From assembly GCF_020889625.1 (NCBI RefSeq), contig NZ_CP086380.1:1816001-1880000 (forward strand): 64,000 nt of DNA. The letters are read 5' to 3'. The translations under genes and the position numbers were made by a program. The stretch is from Deinococcus radiophilus (GTDB taxonomy: Bacteria > Deinococcota > Deinococci > Deinococcales > Deinococcaceae). Shown here piece after piece: positions 9,221-18,805 of this stretch (its first letter is position 1; each line of letters opens with the position of its first letter). Below the pieces are notes generated by a model, which was not told the origin of the DNA, searched no databases, and worked only from the letters and a program-made list of their open reading frames with translations.

Positions 9221-12148
9221 ATGAATTACAAATCAAGGTGGTTGATCTGTACCCTGGGCCTCAGTCTGGGCGGCGCAGCACTGGCTGGTGTCGCAGGCGG
9301 CAGCAGCACTCCTATCGTGGACCCAGTAACGGCTCCTGTGTCCATTACGGTGCCTGCCCTGCCGCTGAACGCTGCGCCAGTGGTCCCAGCCACCGAGGCA
9401 GGGCCAGTCACTCCTGAAACTCCAGTTCCGGTTCAGACCCCAGCGCCGGTGACTCCTGCGCCTGTCACCCCTGCCCAGGCCGCCGAGCAGCCGACTGGAC
9501 TGCCCGCTGGCGTCACTTATGTGACCCAGGCCGAGGGCATCCGCGAGTACCGCCTGGACAACGGTCTGCGCGTGTTGCTGTTCCCTGATCCTTCTGCGGG
9601 CACCTTCACCCTGAACACCACCTACTTGGTGGGCAGCGTGCACGAGAACTACGGCGAAACCGGCATGGCGCACCTGCTGGAGCACCTGGTCTTTAAAGGT
9701 ACGGAGACCGGCGGCAACATCATGCAGGAACTGGGCCAACGCGGCGCCGACTTCAACGGAACCACCTGGTTGGACCGCACCAACTACTTCGAGACGCTGA
9801 ACAACACAGGCGACAACCTGGCCTGGGCCATCGGGATGGAAGCGGACCGGATGGTCAACTCGCGGATCAGCGGCGACGACCTCAAGACCGAAATGACCGT
9901 GGTCCGCAACGAATTCGAAGCAGGCGAAAACGATCCGGTGGGCCTGACCCTCAAAGAAACCCAGTCGGCGGCCTACGACTGGCACAACTACGGCAACTCC
10001 ACCATCGGCAACCGCTCGGACGTAGAAAACGTGCCGATTGACCGCCTCCAGGCCTTTTACCGCACGTACTACCAACCAGACAACGCCGTAGTGACTCTGG
10101 CCGGAAATTTTGACGAAGCGCAGGCACTGGCACTCATCGCCGAGAAGTTCGGGGCCATTCCCCGCCCCACCCGCACCCTGCCGGCGCTCTACACCCGCGA
10201 ACCCGCCCAGAACGGCGAGCGGCTGGTGAATGTGCGCCGGGTAGGCGACCAGCAACTGCTGCTGGCGGCCTACCATGTGCCCAGCGTGCGCCACCCTGAC
10301 TATCCGGCCCTGGCGGTTCTGGCCCAGATCTTGGGGGACGTGCCGGGCGGCCTGCTGCATCAAGCCCTGGTGCCGAGCGGTCAGGCCCGCAGCACGCTGG
10401 TCTATCCCATGACGGTCAGCCAGCCAGGTCTGCTGATGGGCGGCGCCATTTTGGACAAGTCCGATGATCTGGAACGTGCCCAGGCCACGCTGCTAGGTAC
10501 CCTGGAAGGCACCGGTCAGCGAACCTTTACCGAGGAAGAAGTGGCCCGCGCCAAGCAGACGTACGCCGCCAGCTACCGTCAGCTGCTGACCCAGCCGAAA
10601 CAGGTGGGGGTTGCCCTGAGCGAGAGCATCGCCAGCGGCGACTGGCGCCTGTCGTTCAAGCTGCGTGATGACATTGAACAGGTCACGGTGGCCGATGTGC
10701 AGCGGGTGGCCGCCACCTACTTCAAGCCCAGCAACCGCACCCTGGGCCGATTTATTCCCACTGCTACGCCCGACCGGGTCGAAGTGGGGGTGGCTCCCAG
10801 CCCCGAAGAGGCCTCCAAGGACTTTGTGGGCCGCGAAGGGCTGAGTGCTGGTGAGCAGCTGGACGCCACTCCAGCGGCGCTGGAAGGCCGCGTGATCCGC
10901 GAACAGGTCGGGGACGTGTCTCTGGTCCTCTTGCCCAAAGAAACCCGTGGCGACCGGGTCGAGCTGGCCCTGGCCCTGGACTACGGCAACCCTGACACCA
11001 TCCGTGAGGTGGGCGCAGCGGCCCAGTTCTTGCCTAACCTCCTGACGCGCGGCAGCGAAGGCCTGACCCGCCAACAACTCAAGGACCGCCTGGAAACGAT
11101 CAACTCCACCCTGACCGTCACCGGAGACGGCAGCGGCCTGGTTGTCAGGCTAAGCACTGAGCGTGAGCACCTGCCTGAAGCCCTAGAACTGCTGCGTTCG
11201 GTCCTGCGTGAACCCACCTTCCCACAGAGCGAATTTGCCGAGCTGCAAAACCTGACCCTGACCACCCTGGAAGCGGGCCGCAGCGAACCGCAGAATGTGG
11301 CGCTGCGCCGTCTGAGCCGCGTGTTTATGCCCGAAGGCGCAGTACGTGGCGACATCGAATACTCGCCCTCGCTGGACGAGGAACTGGAAGATGTCCGCGC
11401 CGTGAAGGTAGAGGACGTCAGCCGCTTTTATGAGGAGGTGGTCGGCGCTGGCCGCGCCCGCCTGAGCGTGGTGGGCGACTTTGAGCCCCAGACCGTGCGT
11501 GAGGCGGTGCCCACGCTGCTGGGCGACTTTGACAGCCCCGTGACCTACGAGCGCTTTGTGCCCACACTGACCACCCCGGCAGGCGCCCAGGAAGTCATCA
11601 ACGTGCCTGACAAGGCCAACGCGGTGTACTTTGCCCAGCTGAACTACCCGCTGCGCGATGACCACCCTGACAAGGCAGCGCTGGACGTGGCCCTCAAGAT
11701 CTTCGGGGGGGGAACCGACACTCGGCTCTTCAACCGCCTGCGCCAGCAGGACGGCCTGAGCTACGGGGCCTACGCCTACGCCAACCAGTCCAGCCGCGAC
11801 GAATACGGCAATCTGCTGACCTTCGCCATCTACAACCCAGCGGTGCGTGAAAAGGTTTCAGCGGCCATGGGTGAGGAGTTCCGCCGCATTGCCACCGGGG
11901 GCTTTACCGAGGCCGAAGTCAACAATGCCCGCGCCGCGCTGCTGCAAGAAGCCCGCGCCGCCTACGCGAGCGACGCCACCTTGGCCGCCGAGCTGCTGAC
12001 CCAGGCTGATCTGGGGCGCACTTTCGCCTTCCAGCAGGAGTGGGAACAGCGCTTAAGCGCCGTCACCCCTGCCGCTGCTCAGGCCGCCTTCGTGAAGTAC
12101 TTGAACCCGGACGACCTGGTCGAAGTCCAGGTCGGCACGTTCGAATAA
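9221..12148 (+). CDS. Exported two-domain M16 zinc peptidase
   Basis: Pitrilysin-family peptidase, 975 residues. A signal peptide (about 1-24, [12 protein letters not shown]) is followed by a Pro/Thr/Val-rich linker to about residue 95. The first M16 half carries HLLEH with His151, Glu154 and His155, and the distal Glu231 in VVRNEFE at the canonical spacing; the second half (about 520-975) lacks the HxxEH motif, as in the inactive partner half of the family. [25 protein letters not shown] is the second-half R/Y signature. It probably acts in the periplasm or envelope. TAGTCT ends 7 bases before the ATG. Confidence 0.94.
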   Translation: MNYKSRWLICTLGLSLGGAALAGVAGGSSTPIVDPVTAPVSITVPALPLNAAPVVPATEAGPVTPETPVPVQTPAPVTPAPVTPAQAAEQPTGLPAGVTYVTQAEGIREYRLDNGLRVLLFPDPSAGTFTLNTTYLVGSVHENYGETGMAHLLEHLVFKGTETGGNIMQELGQRGADFNGTTWLDRTNYFETLNNTGDNLAWAIGMEADRMVNSRISGDDLKTEMTVVRNEFEAGENDPVGLTLKETQSAAYDWHNYGNSTIGNRSDVENVPIDRLQAFYRTYYQPDNAVVTLAGNFDEAQALALIAEKFGAIPRPTRTLPALYTREPAQNGERLVNVRRVGDQQLLLAAYHVPSVRHPDYPALAVLAQILGDVPGGLLHQALVPSGQARSTLVYPMTVSQPGLLMGGAILDKSDDLERAQATLLGTLEGTGQRTFTEEEVARAKQTYAASYRQLLTQPKQVGVALSESIASGDWRLSFKLRDDIEQVTVADVQRVAATYFKPSNRTLGRFIPTATPDRVEVGVAPSPEEASKDFVGREGLSAGEQLDATPAALEGRVIREQVGDVSLVLLPKETRGDRVELALALDYGNPDTIREVGAAAQFLPNLLTRGSEGLTRQQLKDRLETINSTLTVTGDGSGLVVRLSTEREHLPEALELLRSVLREPTFPQSEFAELQNLTLTTLEAGRSEPQNVALRRLSRVFMPEGAVRGDIEYSPSLDEELEDVRAVKVEDVSRFYEEVVGAGRARLSVVGDFEPQTVREAVPTLLGDFDSPVTYERFVPTLTTPAGAQEVINVPDKANAVYFAQLNYPLRDDHPDKAALDVALKIFGGGTDTRLFNRLRQQDGLSYGAYAYANQSSRDEYGNLLTFAIYNPAVREKVSAAMGEEFRRIATGGFTEAEVNNARAALLQEARAAYASDATLAAELLTQADLGRTFAFQQEWEQRLSAVTPAAAQAAFVKYLNPDDLVEVQVGTFE

Positions 12149-12169
12149 GAAGTAGGCAGTGAGACATAG

Positions 12170-12207
12170 GGCGAGAGGCCAGAAATACTCCTGACCTTTC
12201 GCCTTTC
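12170..12207 (+). terminator. Terminator after the M16 peptidase
   Basis: GGCGAGAGGCCAG pairs with CTGACCTTTCGCC (13 positions, two G-T pairs) around an 8-base loop and is followed by TTTCT. It sits between convergent genes and could serve both. Confidence 0.7.
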
Positions 12208-12258
12208 TGTGCTGCTCGGCACGGCGGGCCAGCCTCTTGAGCCTACCCACCACAACAA

Positions 12259-13041
12259 CTATGCCAACTCGTCCAGCACCCGGTAATAGTCCAGCCGCAT
12301 TTCATCCACCAGCTCGCGGCCATAGGTGTCCAAGAAGACATCCACCCATTTCTGCCCCAGGTTGCGCCCGATAGAGCGGGCCGCCAGTGCCAGGTCCACG
12401 TGGCGGTCAGCCAGCCCGGCGCGGCCTACGTCAACCAGCCCCTCGACATACTCGCCCTGCACGATGAAGTTGGGCAGGCAGGCGTCACCGTGCGTGACCA
12501 CGATGTCTTCGGTCTGGGGACGGTGTTGCACCAGCCAGACGAGCACCTCTACCGCTGATTGGCCCACGCGTTCATCATCAAAATCGGTCTGATCTACCAC
12601 ATTCGCTGCGACTCGCTCACGTGCCAGCCGCAGCGACACCGGCAGGGTCATGTTGAAGGGGCAGTCGCGGGGAGGCAGGCTGTGCAGCCCCCGCAGCGCC
12701 CGCGCCAGCAGGCCCGCCATCCGCTCGGCGTGCAAGGTGGCGTCGGGGTGACTCATGGGAATGCCGGGGACGCGCTCCATCGCCAGATATTCGTGTGTGC
12801 TGTCGGCAAAGTAGCCCAGCACCCTCGGCACGGGTACGCGGCCAGCCAACCACCGCAGCCGCTCACGCTCGTCGGCCAGCGAAGTGACAGCCGGATGCAG
12901 GTGCGGCTGGATCTTGAGAAGGTGCCGACTGGACCGCCAGACCTCGGCCCCACTCTGGCCCAACGTGACCGGCTCCCAGCGGGCAGCGGGCAGGACACGG
13001 CTAAAAGCTGTGGGAACATTCGGGCCAGGGCGCTCGGACAT
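12259..13041 (-). CDS. APH(3')-like aminoglycoside phosphotransferase
   Basis: Kinase-like phosphotransferase, 260 residues. It carries Lys43 (LLKIQP) for ATP, the catalytic loop [10 protein letters not shown] with Asp186 and Asn191, and the metal-binding [10 protein letters not shown] with Asp204. These are the exact signatures of aminoglycoside 3'-phosphotransferases rather than the wider APH/choline kinase superfamily, and length matches (about 264). TAGACT lies 7 bases before the ATG, so it is a native-looking, probably expressed gene; base composition looks like its neighbours. Whether it modifies aminoglycosides in the cell is inference. Confidence 0.88.
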   Translation of the reverse strand: MSERPGPNVPTAFSRVLPAARWEPVTLGQSGAEVWRSSRHLLKIQPHLHPAVTSLADERERLRWLAGRVPVPRVLGYFADSTHEYLAMERVPGIPMSHPDATLHAERMAGLLARALRGLHSLPPRDCPFNMTLPVSLRLARERVAANVVDQTDFDDERVGQSAVEVLVWLVQHRPQTEDIVVTHGDACLPNFIVQGEYVEGLVDVGRAGLADRHVDLALAARSIGRNLGQKWVDVFLDTYGRELVDEMRLDYYRVLDELA

Positions 13042-13095
13042 AGGCAGAAGTCTAAGGGGCGGGAGGTCAGAGCGCCTAACACGGTAGGACCGTCT

Positions 13096-13689
13096 TCAAA
13101 TGCCCGGCGCGGCGTTCTGATCAGCCCAGAGGTAGCGGGCGGCCAGTGTGCGGTGGGGACTCCAGGCCTGGACCACCGCTGCGTGATCTTGGCCCGGATA
13201 GTGACGCTCCAGGCCCTTACGCAGCGCCAGATCCCCGAAACTGAAGACGTCCGGGTGGCCCAGCGCGAACATCATGAACATCTCGGCAGTCCAGCGACCC
13301 ACCCCACGCAGCGGCAACAACTCCGCCAGGATCAGGCTCTCCGGCTGCCCAGCCAGCGCAGCAAAGTCCACCTGATCCTCGGCAGCGGCGCGGGCAATGT
13401 CCTGCACCGAACGCACTTTGGCCCACGACAGGCCCAGGGCCCGTAACTCATCGGGGGTGGTCGCCAGCAGGGCAGGGGCGGTCACTTCACCCAGTGCCGC
13501 TTCCAGTCGGCCATAGATGCTGCGCGCCGCCTTGACGCTGAGCTGCTGGCCCACCACCGAGCGAATCAGGCGGGCAAAGGGATCAGGCGCCACTTCCAAG
13601 CTGGGAAGGTCACCGTAGCGAGCGATCAATCCCGCCATGACAGGATCACGGCCCAGATGGGCGTAGGCGGCGGGCAACGTGGGGTTCAT
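13096..13689 (-). CDS. AlkA-type DNA-3-methyladenine glycosylase
   Basis: Base-excision repair glycosylase of the HhH-GPD superfamily, 197 residues. The helix-hairpin-helix LPLRGVGRWTAEMF (about 126-139) is followed by DVFSFGDLALRKG with the catalytic Asp153. VVGQQLSVKAA is the AlkA/MAG substrate-pocket helix. It lacks the N-terminal beta domain of E. coli AlkA, like the compact AlkA2 described in Deinococcus. TACTCT lies 6 bases before the ATG. It removes alkylated purines such as 3-methyladenine; exact specificity was not determined. Confidence 0.93.
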   Translation of the reverse strand: MNPTLPAAYAHLGRDPVMAGLIARYGDLPSLEVAPDPFARLIRSVVGQQLSVKAARSIYGRLEAALGEVTAPALLATTPDELRALGLSWAKVRSVQDIARAAAEDQVDFAALAGQPESLILAELLPLRGVGRWTAEMFMMFALGHPDVFSFGDLALRKGLERHYPGQDHAAVVQAWSPHRTLAARYLWADQNAAPGI

Positions 13690-13851
13690 CTCACCAGAGT
13701 AACGGCCGTGCTGAATACCTCATGAAGACGTCCCCAAGCTGCGCCCCCACGTCATGGGCATATCTGCCTAAGATGAATTTTTCTTAAAGGAGCCTTCATA
13801 GTGCGGAGCGGACACTATTTGTTACCAAGTAAATTTTCTACCCTGATGAAC

Positions 13852-14754
13852 ATGAACCGTCAGTATGCCCTGATCTCCGCCATGCTGCTTGGCAGCGCTG
13901 CTGCGCAGTCGGCCACCACGTCCACCGTGATCGGTGAGGTCACGCTGACCCGTCCTGCCACCGTGCAGTCTCCCACCGAGGAAGTTCAGACCCTGACCAC
14001 GGTGGAGCCGATTACCCCGCCCAGCAGTGAGACGGCCCAGGCCGCACAGCCTGAAGCACCTGAAGAAGAAGTGGCGGCACCCGCTGTCACCACTGCCCCT
14101 GCCGAAGTGACTGAAGAAGCTCCTGAACAGGTCGCCGAGCCGGTACAGCCTGCCGAGAGCGCCGCTCCCGTCACGGCTCCTGTGACTCCGGTGACGCCTC
14201 CCAGCAGTGCCAATCCCCCTATCGTGGTTCCGGCGCCCAAGCAGACTGCTCCAGCGGCGACCCAGCAACCTGCTCCAGCCCAAGCTGTGCCAGCCACCCC
14301 TGCACCCGCGCAGGCGACCCCTGCTCAGCAGACCACCCAGCCAGCAGCCCCTGCACCCCAGGCCGCTCCTCAGCCCACGGCCACCACTTCTGCAGGGCAG
14401 AGCGCCACCGCGCCCAGCCACCTGCCTACCGGCTGGCGTCACCTGAGCGGCGAGATCGCCGGGTCCAAGTCGGTGGTTCTGCCTGCAGGCAGCAAGGTGC
14501 AAGTGGCGATTGAAGCGGTCAACCGCGCTACCGGCCAGCACAGCACCCACCTGGTCGTGGGCTTCGGCACGGAAATGCTGGGCACCACCTACAACCTGAA
14601 CTACAACCCTGCCCGTCTGAACACTGCTCAGTACGACTACGTGGTGCAGGCCAAGGTATTTGACGCTGATGGCGACATGATCTACATGTCTGATACCAAG
14701 CAGCCGCTGCCCGCTGACCTGGCCGCCAAGCTGAAGATTGATATGAACTTCTAA
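13852..14754 (+). CDS. Secreted YscW/YbaY-like protein with long Pro/Ala linker
   Basis: Exported protein of about 300 residues: signal peptide (LISAMLLGSAAAQS), then STVIGEVTLTRPATV, then a roughly 170-residue disordered linker rich in Pro, Ala, Thr and Gln, then a C-terminal beta domain of about 105 residues (GWRHLSGEIAG to MNF). That domain resembles YscW/YbaY-type small outer-membrane-associated proteins. The start at 13852 is chosen because TACCCT lies 7 bases before it; ATG 13846 and GTG 13801, which has AAAGGAG upstream, are alternatives. The next gene is a shorter paralogue sharing both ends. Function is unknown. Confidence 0.8.
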   Translation: MNRQYALISAMLLGSAAAQSATTSTVIGEVTLTRPATVQSPTEEVQTLTTVEPITPPSSETAQAAQPEAPEEEVAAPAVTTAPAEVTEEAPEQVAEPVQPAESAAPVTAPVTPVTPPSSANPPIVVPAPKQTAPAATQQPAPAQAVPATPAPAQATPAQQTTQPAAPAPQAAPQPTATTSAGQSATAPSHLPTGWRHLSGEIAGSKSVVLPAGSKVQVAIEAVNRATGQHSTHLVVGFGTEMLGTTYNLNYNPARLNTAQYDYVVQAKVFDADGDMIYMSDTKQPLPADLAAKLKIDMNF

Positions 14755-14773
14755 AGCCTTTAGCTTTGTTCAA

Positions 14774-14821
14774 GAAAAGAGCGGTCTGCACGCGATCAAG
14801 CGGTTCAGGCCGCTTTTCTGT
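14774..14821 (+). terminator. Possible imperfect terminator after the first YscW-like gene
   Basis: AAAAGAGCGG and CCGCTTTTCT pair with one bulge across a loop of about 25 bases. The stem and T-run are weak. Confidence 0.35.
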
Positions 14822-14890
14822 GGCTGCATGTTCGGCAGCGCTGCAAGCAGAACTACACTCGCAGGCCCAAAACTGATTATGTTGAGGCCT

Positions 14891-15427
14891 ATGAAACGTC
14901 AAGTCACCCTGACTGCATTGGCCACTCTCCTGGCGGGCGCTGCCCTGGCCCAGAACTCTTCTACGACCATTGGGAACGTCACCATCACCAAGCCTGGCGA
15001 CGTGAAGAACGTGACCACCCCCCGCCCGACCCCGGCGCGCACTCCCAGCACTTCTGGCGCAGCACCGCTGATTACGCCCGTAGCCGCCCCACGCGATCTG
15101 CCCGACGGCTGGCGTCACCTCCAGGGCCGCATCACGGCGCCCAGTAATGTGCGGCTCCCCGCAGGCAGCAAGGCCCAAATCACCATTGAGGAGATGAACC
15201 GCCGGGGCCAAACCCTTTCGGTTTATCTCAAGGTCAACTTCGGGACCACCAGCCTGTCCACGCCTTACACCCTGCGCTACTCCACTTTCCGCCTCAACCC
15301 CCAGAACGTGTACGTGGTCAAGGCCAAGGTGTTCGACCGCAGCGGACGCACCCTGTATTACAGCAAACAGGCTTACCAGGTGCCCACCCAGCGGGCCGCC
15401 TCCATGAACATTCCGGTGGTTCGCTAA
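14891..15427 (+). CDS. Secreted YscW/YbaY-like protein, short paralogue
   Basis: 178-residue exported protein: MKRQ followed by the signal core VTLTALATLLAGAALAQ, then STTIGNVTITKPGDV, a short linker, and the same C-terminal domain as the preceding gene. Shared landmarks are GWRHL, LPAGSK, the central NFGT/GFGT and VVxAKVFD. The ATG at 14891 gives a clean signal peptide; longer in-frame starts would spoil it. Tandem duplication with linker loss or gain is the simplest origin. It is probably anchored or free in the periplasm. Confidence 0.82.
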   Translation: MKRQVTLTALATLLAGAALAQNSSTTIGNVTITKPGDVKNVTTPRPTPARTPSTSGAAPLITPVAAPRDLPDGWRHLQGRITAPSNVRLPAGSKAQITIEEMNRRGQTLSVYLKVNFGTTSLSTPYTLRYSTFRLNPQNVYVVKAKVFDRSGRTLYYSKQAYQVPTQRAASMNIPVVR

Positions 15428-15447
15428 GACATGGCCTATAGGCACCC

Positions 15448-15906
15448 ATGACCCGCCTGCACTTGCAGGGCCAGGAAACCCTGCCGGGTGCGCCTGCCCT
15501 GCTGACCGCGCTGCTGAGTGACCCAGAGGCTTTGGCACGTTGCGTCCCTGGGGTGCGGCGTACCGAGGAGTTGGGACCCCAGCAGGCCAAATTGTGGGTC
15601 AATGTAGTCTGGCAGGGCCGTGAAGCCGTGATTCCGCTGGAGCTGCAGGTCACAGGCCATGACCCTCCGGCCCTGCGCCTCAGCGGACAGGGTCTGGGAC
15701 ATCGCGCCACGTTGGGATTCTCTGTGCGGCTGGGAAACAGCGATGGCCCGCACACCCACTGCGAATGGAAGGCCGAGGGTCAGGTTACTGGTCCAGCGAC
15801 TCTGCTTAGCCGCCGGGCCATTCAGGCTGGAGCCGAGCAATTGATCCGGCGGACCATTCGGAACCTCCGCAGTGAGCTGGAGCAGCGGGCGGGGTTGCTG
15901 GCGTAA
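15448..15906 (+). CDS. SRPBCC-domain protein, CoxG-like
   Basis: 152-residue cytoplasmic protein. ALLTALLSDPEALARCVPGV is the opening signature of the CoxG/SRPBCC group, followed by alternating beta strands and a long C-terminal helix (IQAGAEQLIRRTIRNL). CoxG proteins accompany CO dehydrogenase in some bacteria, but no cox genes are here, so only a lipid- or small-molecule-binding fold can be claimed. The start follows the upstream gene by about 20 bases, and TATAGG lies 5 bases before it, so it may have its own leaderless start or be read through from the YscW-like pair. Confidence 0.75.
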   Translation: MTRLHLQGQETLPGAPALLTALLSDPEALARCVPGVRRTEELGPQQAKLWVNVVWQGREAVIPLELQVTGHDPPALRLSGQGLGHRATLGFSVRLGNSDGPHTHCEWKAEGQVTGPATLLSRRAIQAGAEQLIRRTIRNLRSELEQRAGLLA

Positions 15907-15936
15907 TACGGGGCAGACCAGCACATCCAGCCCCTA

Positions 15937-16797
15937 TTAGCCTTCCGCGCCCAGCGAACGAGCAAAGCGGGCCAGGTCGGGCCACTTGGTCTGGCCCGCG
16001 TCCACGCTCAGGAGAAGCGCAGGCTTATGCAGTTCGGCTTTGACCCGTTCCAGGGCAGCCTGGGTCGCTACGTCACGTACCGGATAGGCCAGCACCAGCC
16101 CCGCCAGCGCACCTTTGCCTTCCAGCAGGCGGGCTGCGCCGTACAGCCAGCGGTCCCCCGCAGCGGCGCGGCTGTCGGACAGGCGCTCACCCCGCTCCTG
16201 CACCTGCGACGCTGGCAGCTCGTGGGCCAGGACGGGATGCAGGCCCTGGGCCTGCACCGCCGCAACCAGGCCCTGCCCCAGTTCCGGGTGCGCGAGCAGA
16301 CTGCGCGGCCCAATCACACCCACGCTGGGCTGCTGACCAAGCTGCAAGGTCGGCCAATTTTCGCGGCGCTCAGGTTGACCCAACTTCTGGACGTACTCCA
16401 GCGCCCGGCGGACCACGCCTGAGTTGCCCACCAGCTGTTGTCCCAACGATGCGGCGGCAGCAGGCAGGTCTGCGGCGTCATCCGGTACGGCGATCAGGGG
16501 TGGCAGTCCAGCGATGCGCTGAGGAAGCAGTTCGGTCAGGGCCTGCGCCCAGGCATCATTACGCACACCCGGCTGCTGCGGCACCAGCACAGCGTCTACC
16601 TGCTGGCCCAGGCTCAGGATTTCGCCCAGGGCCAGTTGTACCGGCAGCGGCTCGTCTGGCAGACTGCCCTGTCCCACTTCCAGCCAGGACTCATAGGGAG
16701 CCAGCGGCTCGGCCAGCTCCAGTCCCAGGGCGCCGACAAAGGCCCGCCAGTAGCCTTCGTAGCGGGCCTGGGGGGTGGTCAGAAAAGCAACTTTCAC
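15937..16797 (-). CDS. Uncharacterised protein, possibly 2-hydroxyacyl-CoA dehydratase-like
   Basis: 286 residues from a GTG at 16797, chosen because TACACT ends 6 bases upstream; a longer frame runs back into the pseudogene and is unlikely. It opens VKVAFLTTPQARYEGYWRAF and contains VDAVLVPQQPGVRND and ALLLSVDAGQTKWPDL. The layout recalls the DUF2229/2-hydroxyglutaryl-CoA dehydratase-like fold, but no CxxC-type Fe-S cysteines are present, so it would be a non-enzymatic or diverged member. I cannot assign a function; the family link is tentative. Confidence 0.6.
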   Translation of the reverse strand: MKVAFLTTPQARYEGYWRAFVGALGLELAEPLAPYESWLEVGQGSLPDEPLPVQLALGEILSLGQQVDAVLVPQQPGVRNDAWAQALTELLPQRIAGLPPLIAVPDDAADLPAAAASLGQQLVGNSGVVRRALEYVQKLGQPERRENWPTLQLGQQPSVGVIGPRSLLAHPELGQGLVAAVQAQGLHPVLAHELPASQVQERGERLSDSRAAAGDRWLYGAARLLEGKGALAGLVLAYPVRDVATQAALERVKAELHKPALLLSVDAGQTKWPDLARFARSLGAEG

Positions 16798-16867
16798 TCC
16801 CAGAGTGTAGTGCCTACCGCTGCCTTCAGCCGAGTAGCCGAGTGAAAGAACTTCCCAGATGTCGTCA

Positions 16868-17195
16868 CCGCGCAAACTGACAGCTACCCCACCATCAGCA
16901 CAGAACCTGACCAGTCACTTTGGTGTTTTCGGGAAGACAGCAGCCAGAGGACCATCCAGGTCATCTCCTCGGGTGGGGCATGGCCGACCCGCGGCATCGG
17001 ATGAGTAGCGTTGATACGGCGACGGCGCCCTCAGTCGGTTTGAGCAGTGGGCGTAATCCTTCCAAGGTCGCCACCACCCCGAACTGGTTCACGCTGACGG
17101 TCAAAGGCGCGGGGGCGCTGATCCCTGAACAGGTCCACCCCGGTTGCCCGGTGCCCCTAAGAGGCGCCCGTCACCACAGAAGTGCGCTGTGGCAT
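16868..17195 (-). pseudogene. Decayed short-chain dehydrogenase/reductase
   Basis: Reading from ATG 17195, MPQRTSVVTGAS is a perfect SDR Rossmann start but is followed by an in-frame TAG, where SDRs have a Ser/Arg-Gly-Ile-Gly. VDLFRDQ resumes in another frame, then the NNAG region is absent, then VNQFGVVATLEGLRPLL with VAVSTLLI, then after the lost active-site Ser-Tyr-Lys region PEEMTWMVLWLLSS and VTGQVL, a frameshift and DGG. So there are at least one stop, two or more frameshifts and two large deletions. The promoter hexamer TAGACT is intact 6 bases before the ATG. Confidence 0.8.
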
Positions 17196-17248
17196 GGCTG
17201 CAGTCTAGGGGGATGATCCGACACCAGGTTTCCCAACCGTCAAATGGA

Positions 17249-18442
17249 TCAATCGCTGGCAGAAACAGCTTGGGGCTGGGCCACCAGACCGCCTCCTACC
17301 GAGCGCTGGGCTTCATTGTTGTCGGCATGACGGCCCAGCACCTGCGCCACATCTGGGTAGGCGATGATCTGAAAGCGGCTGTTGCGGATGGCCGGGGTAA
17401 AGCCCGCGTCGTCAATGATTCGCACCAGTTCACGTACGGTGGCCGAGTGTCGGTCATGCCCGCCCGCTGCGCTGACCACGTTTTCTTCGAGCATGGTGCT
17501 GCCCATGTCGCTGGCGCCGTAGTACAGCGCCGACTGCGCCACCTTGAAGCCCTGCGCGGGCCACGAGGCCTGGATGTTGGGCTGGTTATCCAACGCCAGT
17601 CGAGCAATGGCGAGCTGCTGCAGATACTCGTGCGCCGTGGCGCCCGGTGCCTTGCCGTGCAGCCGGGTATGTTCAGTCTGCAATGTCCACATTGCGAACC
17701 CTGAAAAGCCGTTGCCGCCGTACTCACGCAGCGCCTTATCCTGCTGGTCGCGGATAGAAACGAGGTGATCGGCCCGCTGGCGGTAAGTCTCACCGAAGCC
17801 GATCACCATGGTGGAAATGGTGTACAGCCCTTTGCGCTGCGCCGCGTCCAAGATGCGGAACCAGTCCTGCGAGCGTATGCGGGCGGGCGCGGCCTTTGCC
17901 CGGACCTCATCCACCAGAATCTCGCCGCCTGCGCCGGGCAGACCATCCAGCCCCGCTTCGATCAGGGTGTCCAGCAGCTCATCCAAATTCAGGCCAAAGC
18001 TCTGCTCAAAGAACAGCACCTCTTCAGGGCTAAAGGCATCAATGCGGATGCTGGGGTGGTTCGCTTTGATGTGGCGCAGCAGCCCGGTGTAGTACTCCAG
18101 CGGCAGATCAGGGTTCACGCCGCCCTGCATCAGGATGCGGGTGCCGCCCACCGCTTCCAACTCGCGGATCTTGGCGCTGATTTGGTCGTAGTCCAGGGTG
18201 TAGCTGTCGCTCTGGCGGCGGGTGCGGTAGAACGCGCAGAAGTTACAGCCCACCCGGCAAATATTGGAGTAGTTGATGTTGCGGTCAATCAGGAAGCTGA
18301 CCACCTGCGGGTCCGAGCGCTGAAGCCGCAGTTCATGGGCTACCGCTGCCACCTGGGGCAGGGGGAGGTGGTACAGCAACTCAATTTCCTCTGCACTCAG
18401 GCGGTCCCCTGCCGCCGCTTTTTGCAACACTTCAGCCGTCAT
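17249..18442 (-). CDS. mqnC: Cyclic dehypoxanthinyl futalosine synthase MqnC
   Basis: Radical SAM enzyme of the futalosine menaquinone pathway, cyclising dehypoxanthine futalosine. The 397-residue protein has the cluster motif CRVGCNFC (Cys62, 66, 69), NYSNICRVGCNFCAF, MQGGVNPDLPLEYY and DGLPGAGGEILVDEVR, which distinguish MqnC from CofH and MqnE. ATG 18442 is preferred because TACAGT ends 7 bases upstream; a longer frame to 18556 is unsupported. No other mqn gene is nearby, but a polyprenyl diphosphate synthase at 41582 serves the same quinone. Confidence 0.93.
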   Translation of the reverse strand: MTAEVLQKAAAGDRLSAEEIELLYHLPLPQVAAVAHELRLQRSDPQVVSFLIDRNINYSNICRVGCNFCAFYRTRRQSDSYTLDYDQISAKIRELEAVGGTRILMQGGVNPDLPLEYYTGLLRHIKANHPSIRIDAFSPEEVLFFEQSFGLNLDELLDTLIEAGLDGLPGAGGEILVDEVRAKAAPARIRSQDWFRILDAAQRKGLYTISTMVIGFGETYRQRADHLVSIRDQQDKALREYGGNGFSGFAMWTLQTEHTRLHGKAPGATAHEYLQQLAIARLALDNQPNIQASWPAQGFKVAQSALYYGASDMGSTMLEENVVSAAGGHDRHSATVRELVRIIDDAGFTPAIRNSRFQIIAYPDVAQVLGRHADNNEAQRSVGGGLVAQPQAVSASD

Positions 18443-18583
18443 AGGGGCCACTGTAGCACCGTGCTTACAGGGCAAAAGGGAATATTCCTGCGAACGAATG
18501 GGGGCTTGGCAGGCCACCCCGCTGAGAATCGAGTGCCAAGAAGTACATCCAAGCAACCTATCCCTCCACTGCCGGCCATCATC

Positions 18584-18609
18584 AAAAAAAGCCCCGCTGA
18601 AGCAGGGCT
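18584..18609 (-). terminator. Terminator of the 35-residue membrane peptide gene
   Basis: AGCCCTGC and GCGGGGCT form a stem around a short loop and are followed on the minus strand by seven T. It lies about 20 bases after the stop at 18631. Confidence 0.85.
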
Positions 18610-18630
18610 GGTTTCAGGGTAGGCAGAAGC

Positions 18631-18738
18631 TCAGCGGCGCTTGACGCGCACGGGGATCGGCTTGGGGGTGGGCTTCGCTGCCTGCTGCACAGTCACAGCA
18701 ACGAGGGCGGCGGTGATGGTCAGCAGAATCAGAATCAT
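18631..18738 (-). CDS. Small single-span membrane peptide, 35 aa
   Basis: ATG at 18738 to TGA at 18631. The product is MILILLTITAALVAVTVQQ, then AAKPTPKPIPVRVKRR: one N-terminal hydrophobic helix and a Pro/Lys/Arg-rich cationic tail. It is followed by a strong terminator, and the third codon positions look coding, which supports a real gene. No family is recognised. No clear -10 hexamer or ribosome binding site stands out. Confidence 0.6.
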   Translation of the reverse strand: MILILLTITAALVAVTVQQAAKPTPKPIPVRVKRR

Positions 18739-18805
18739 GGCTTATTCTGCTGAATTTGGCCTGACAAATCTGTGGCAGACAGAAGAATTAAGTTTGATGT
18801 GACCT

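Noticed and set aside
8008..10363. Two 376-codon frames antisense to the M29 and M16 peptidases
   Set aside because: Composition is Gln/His/Arg/Gly-rich without domains, and both overlap strongly conserved enzymes.
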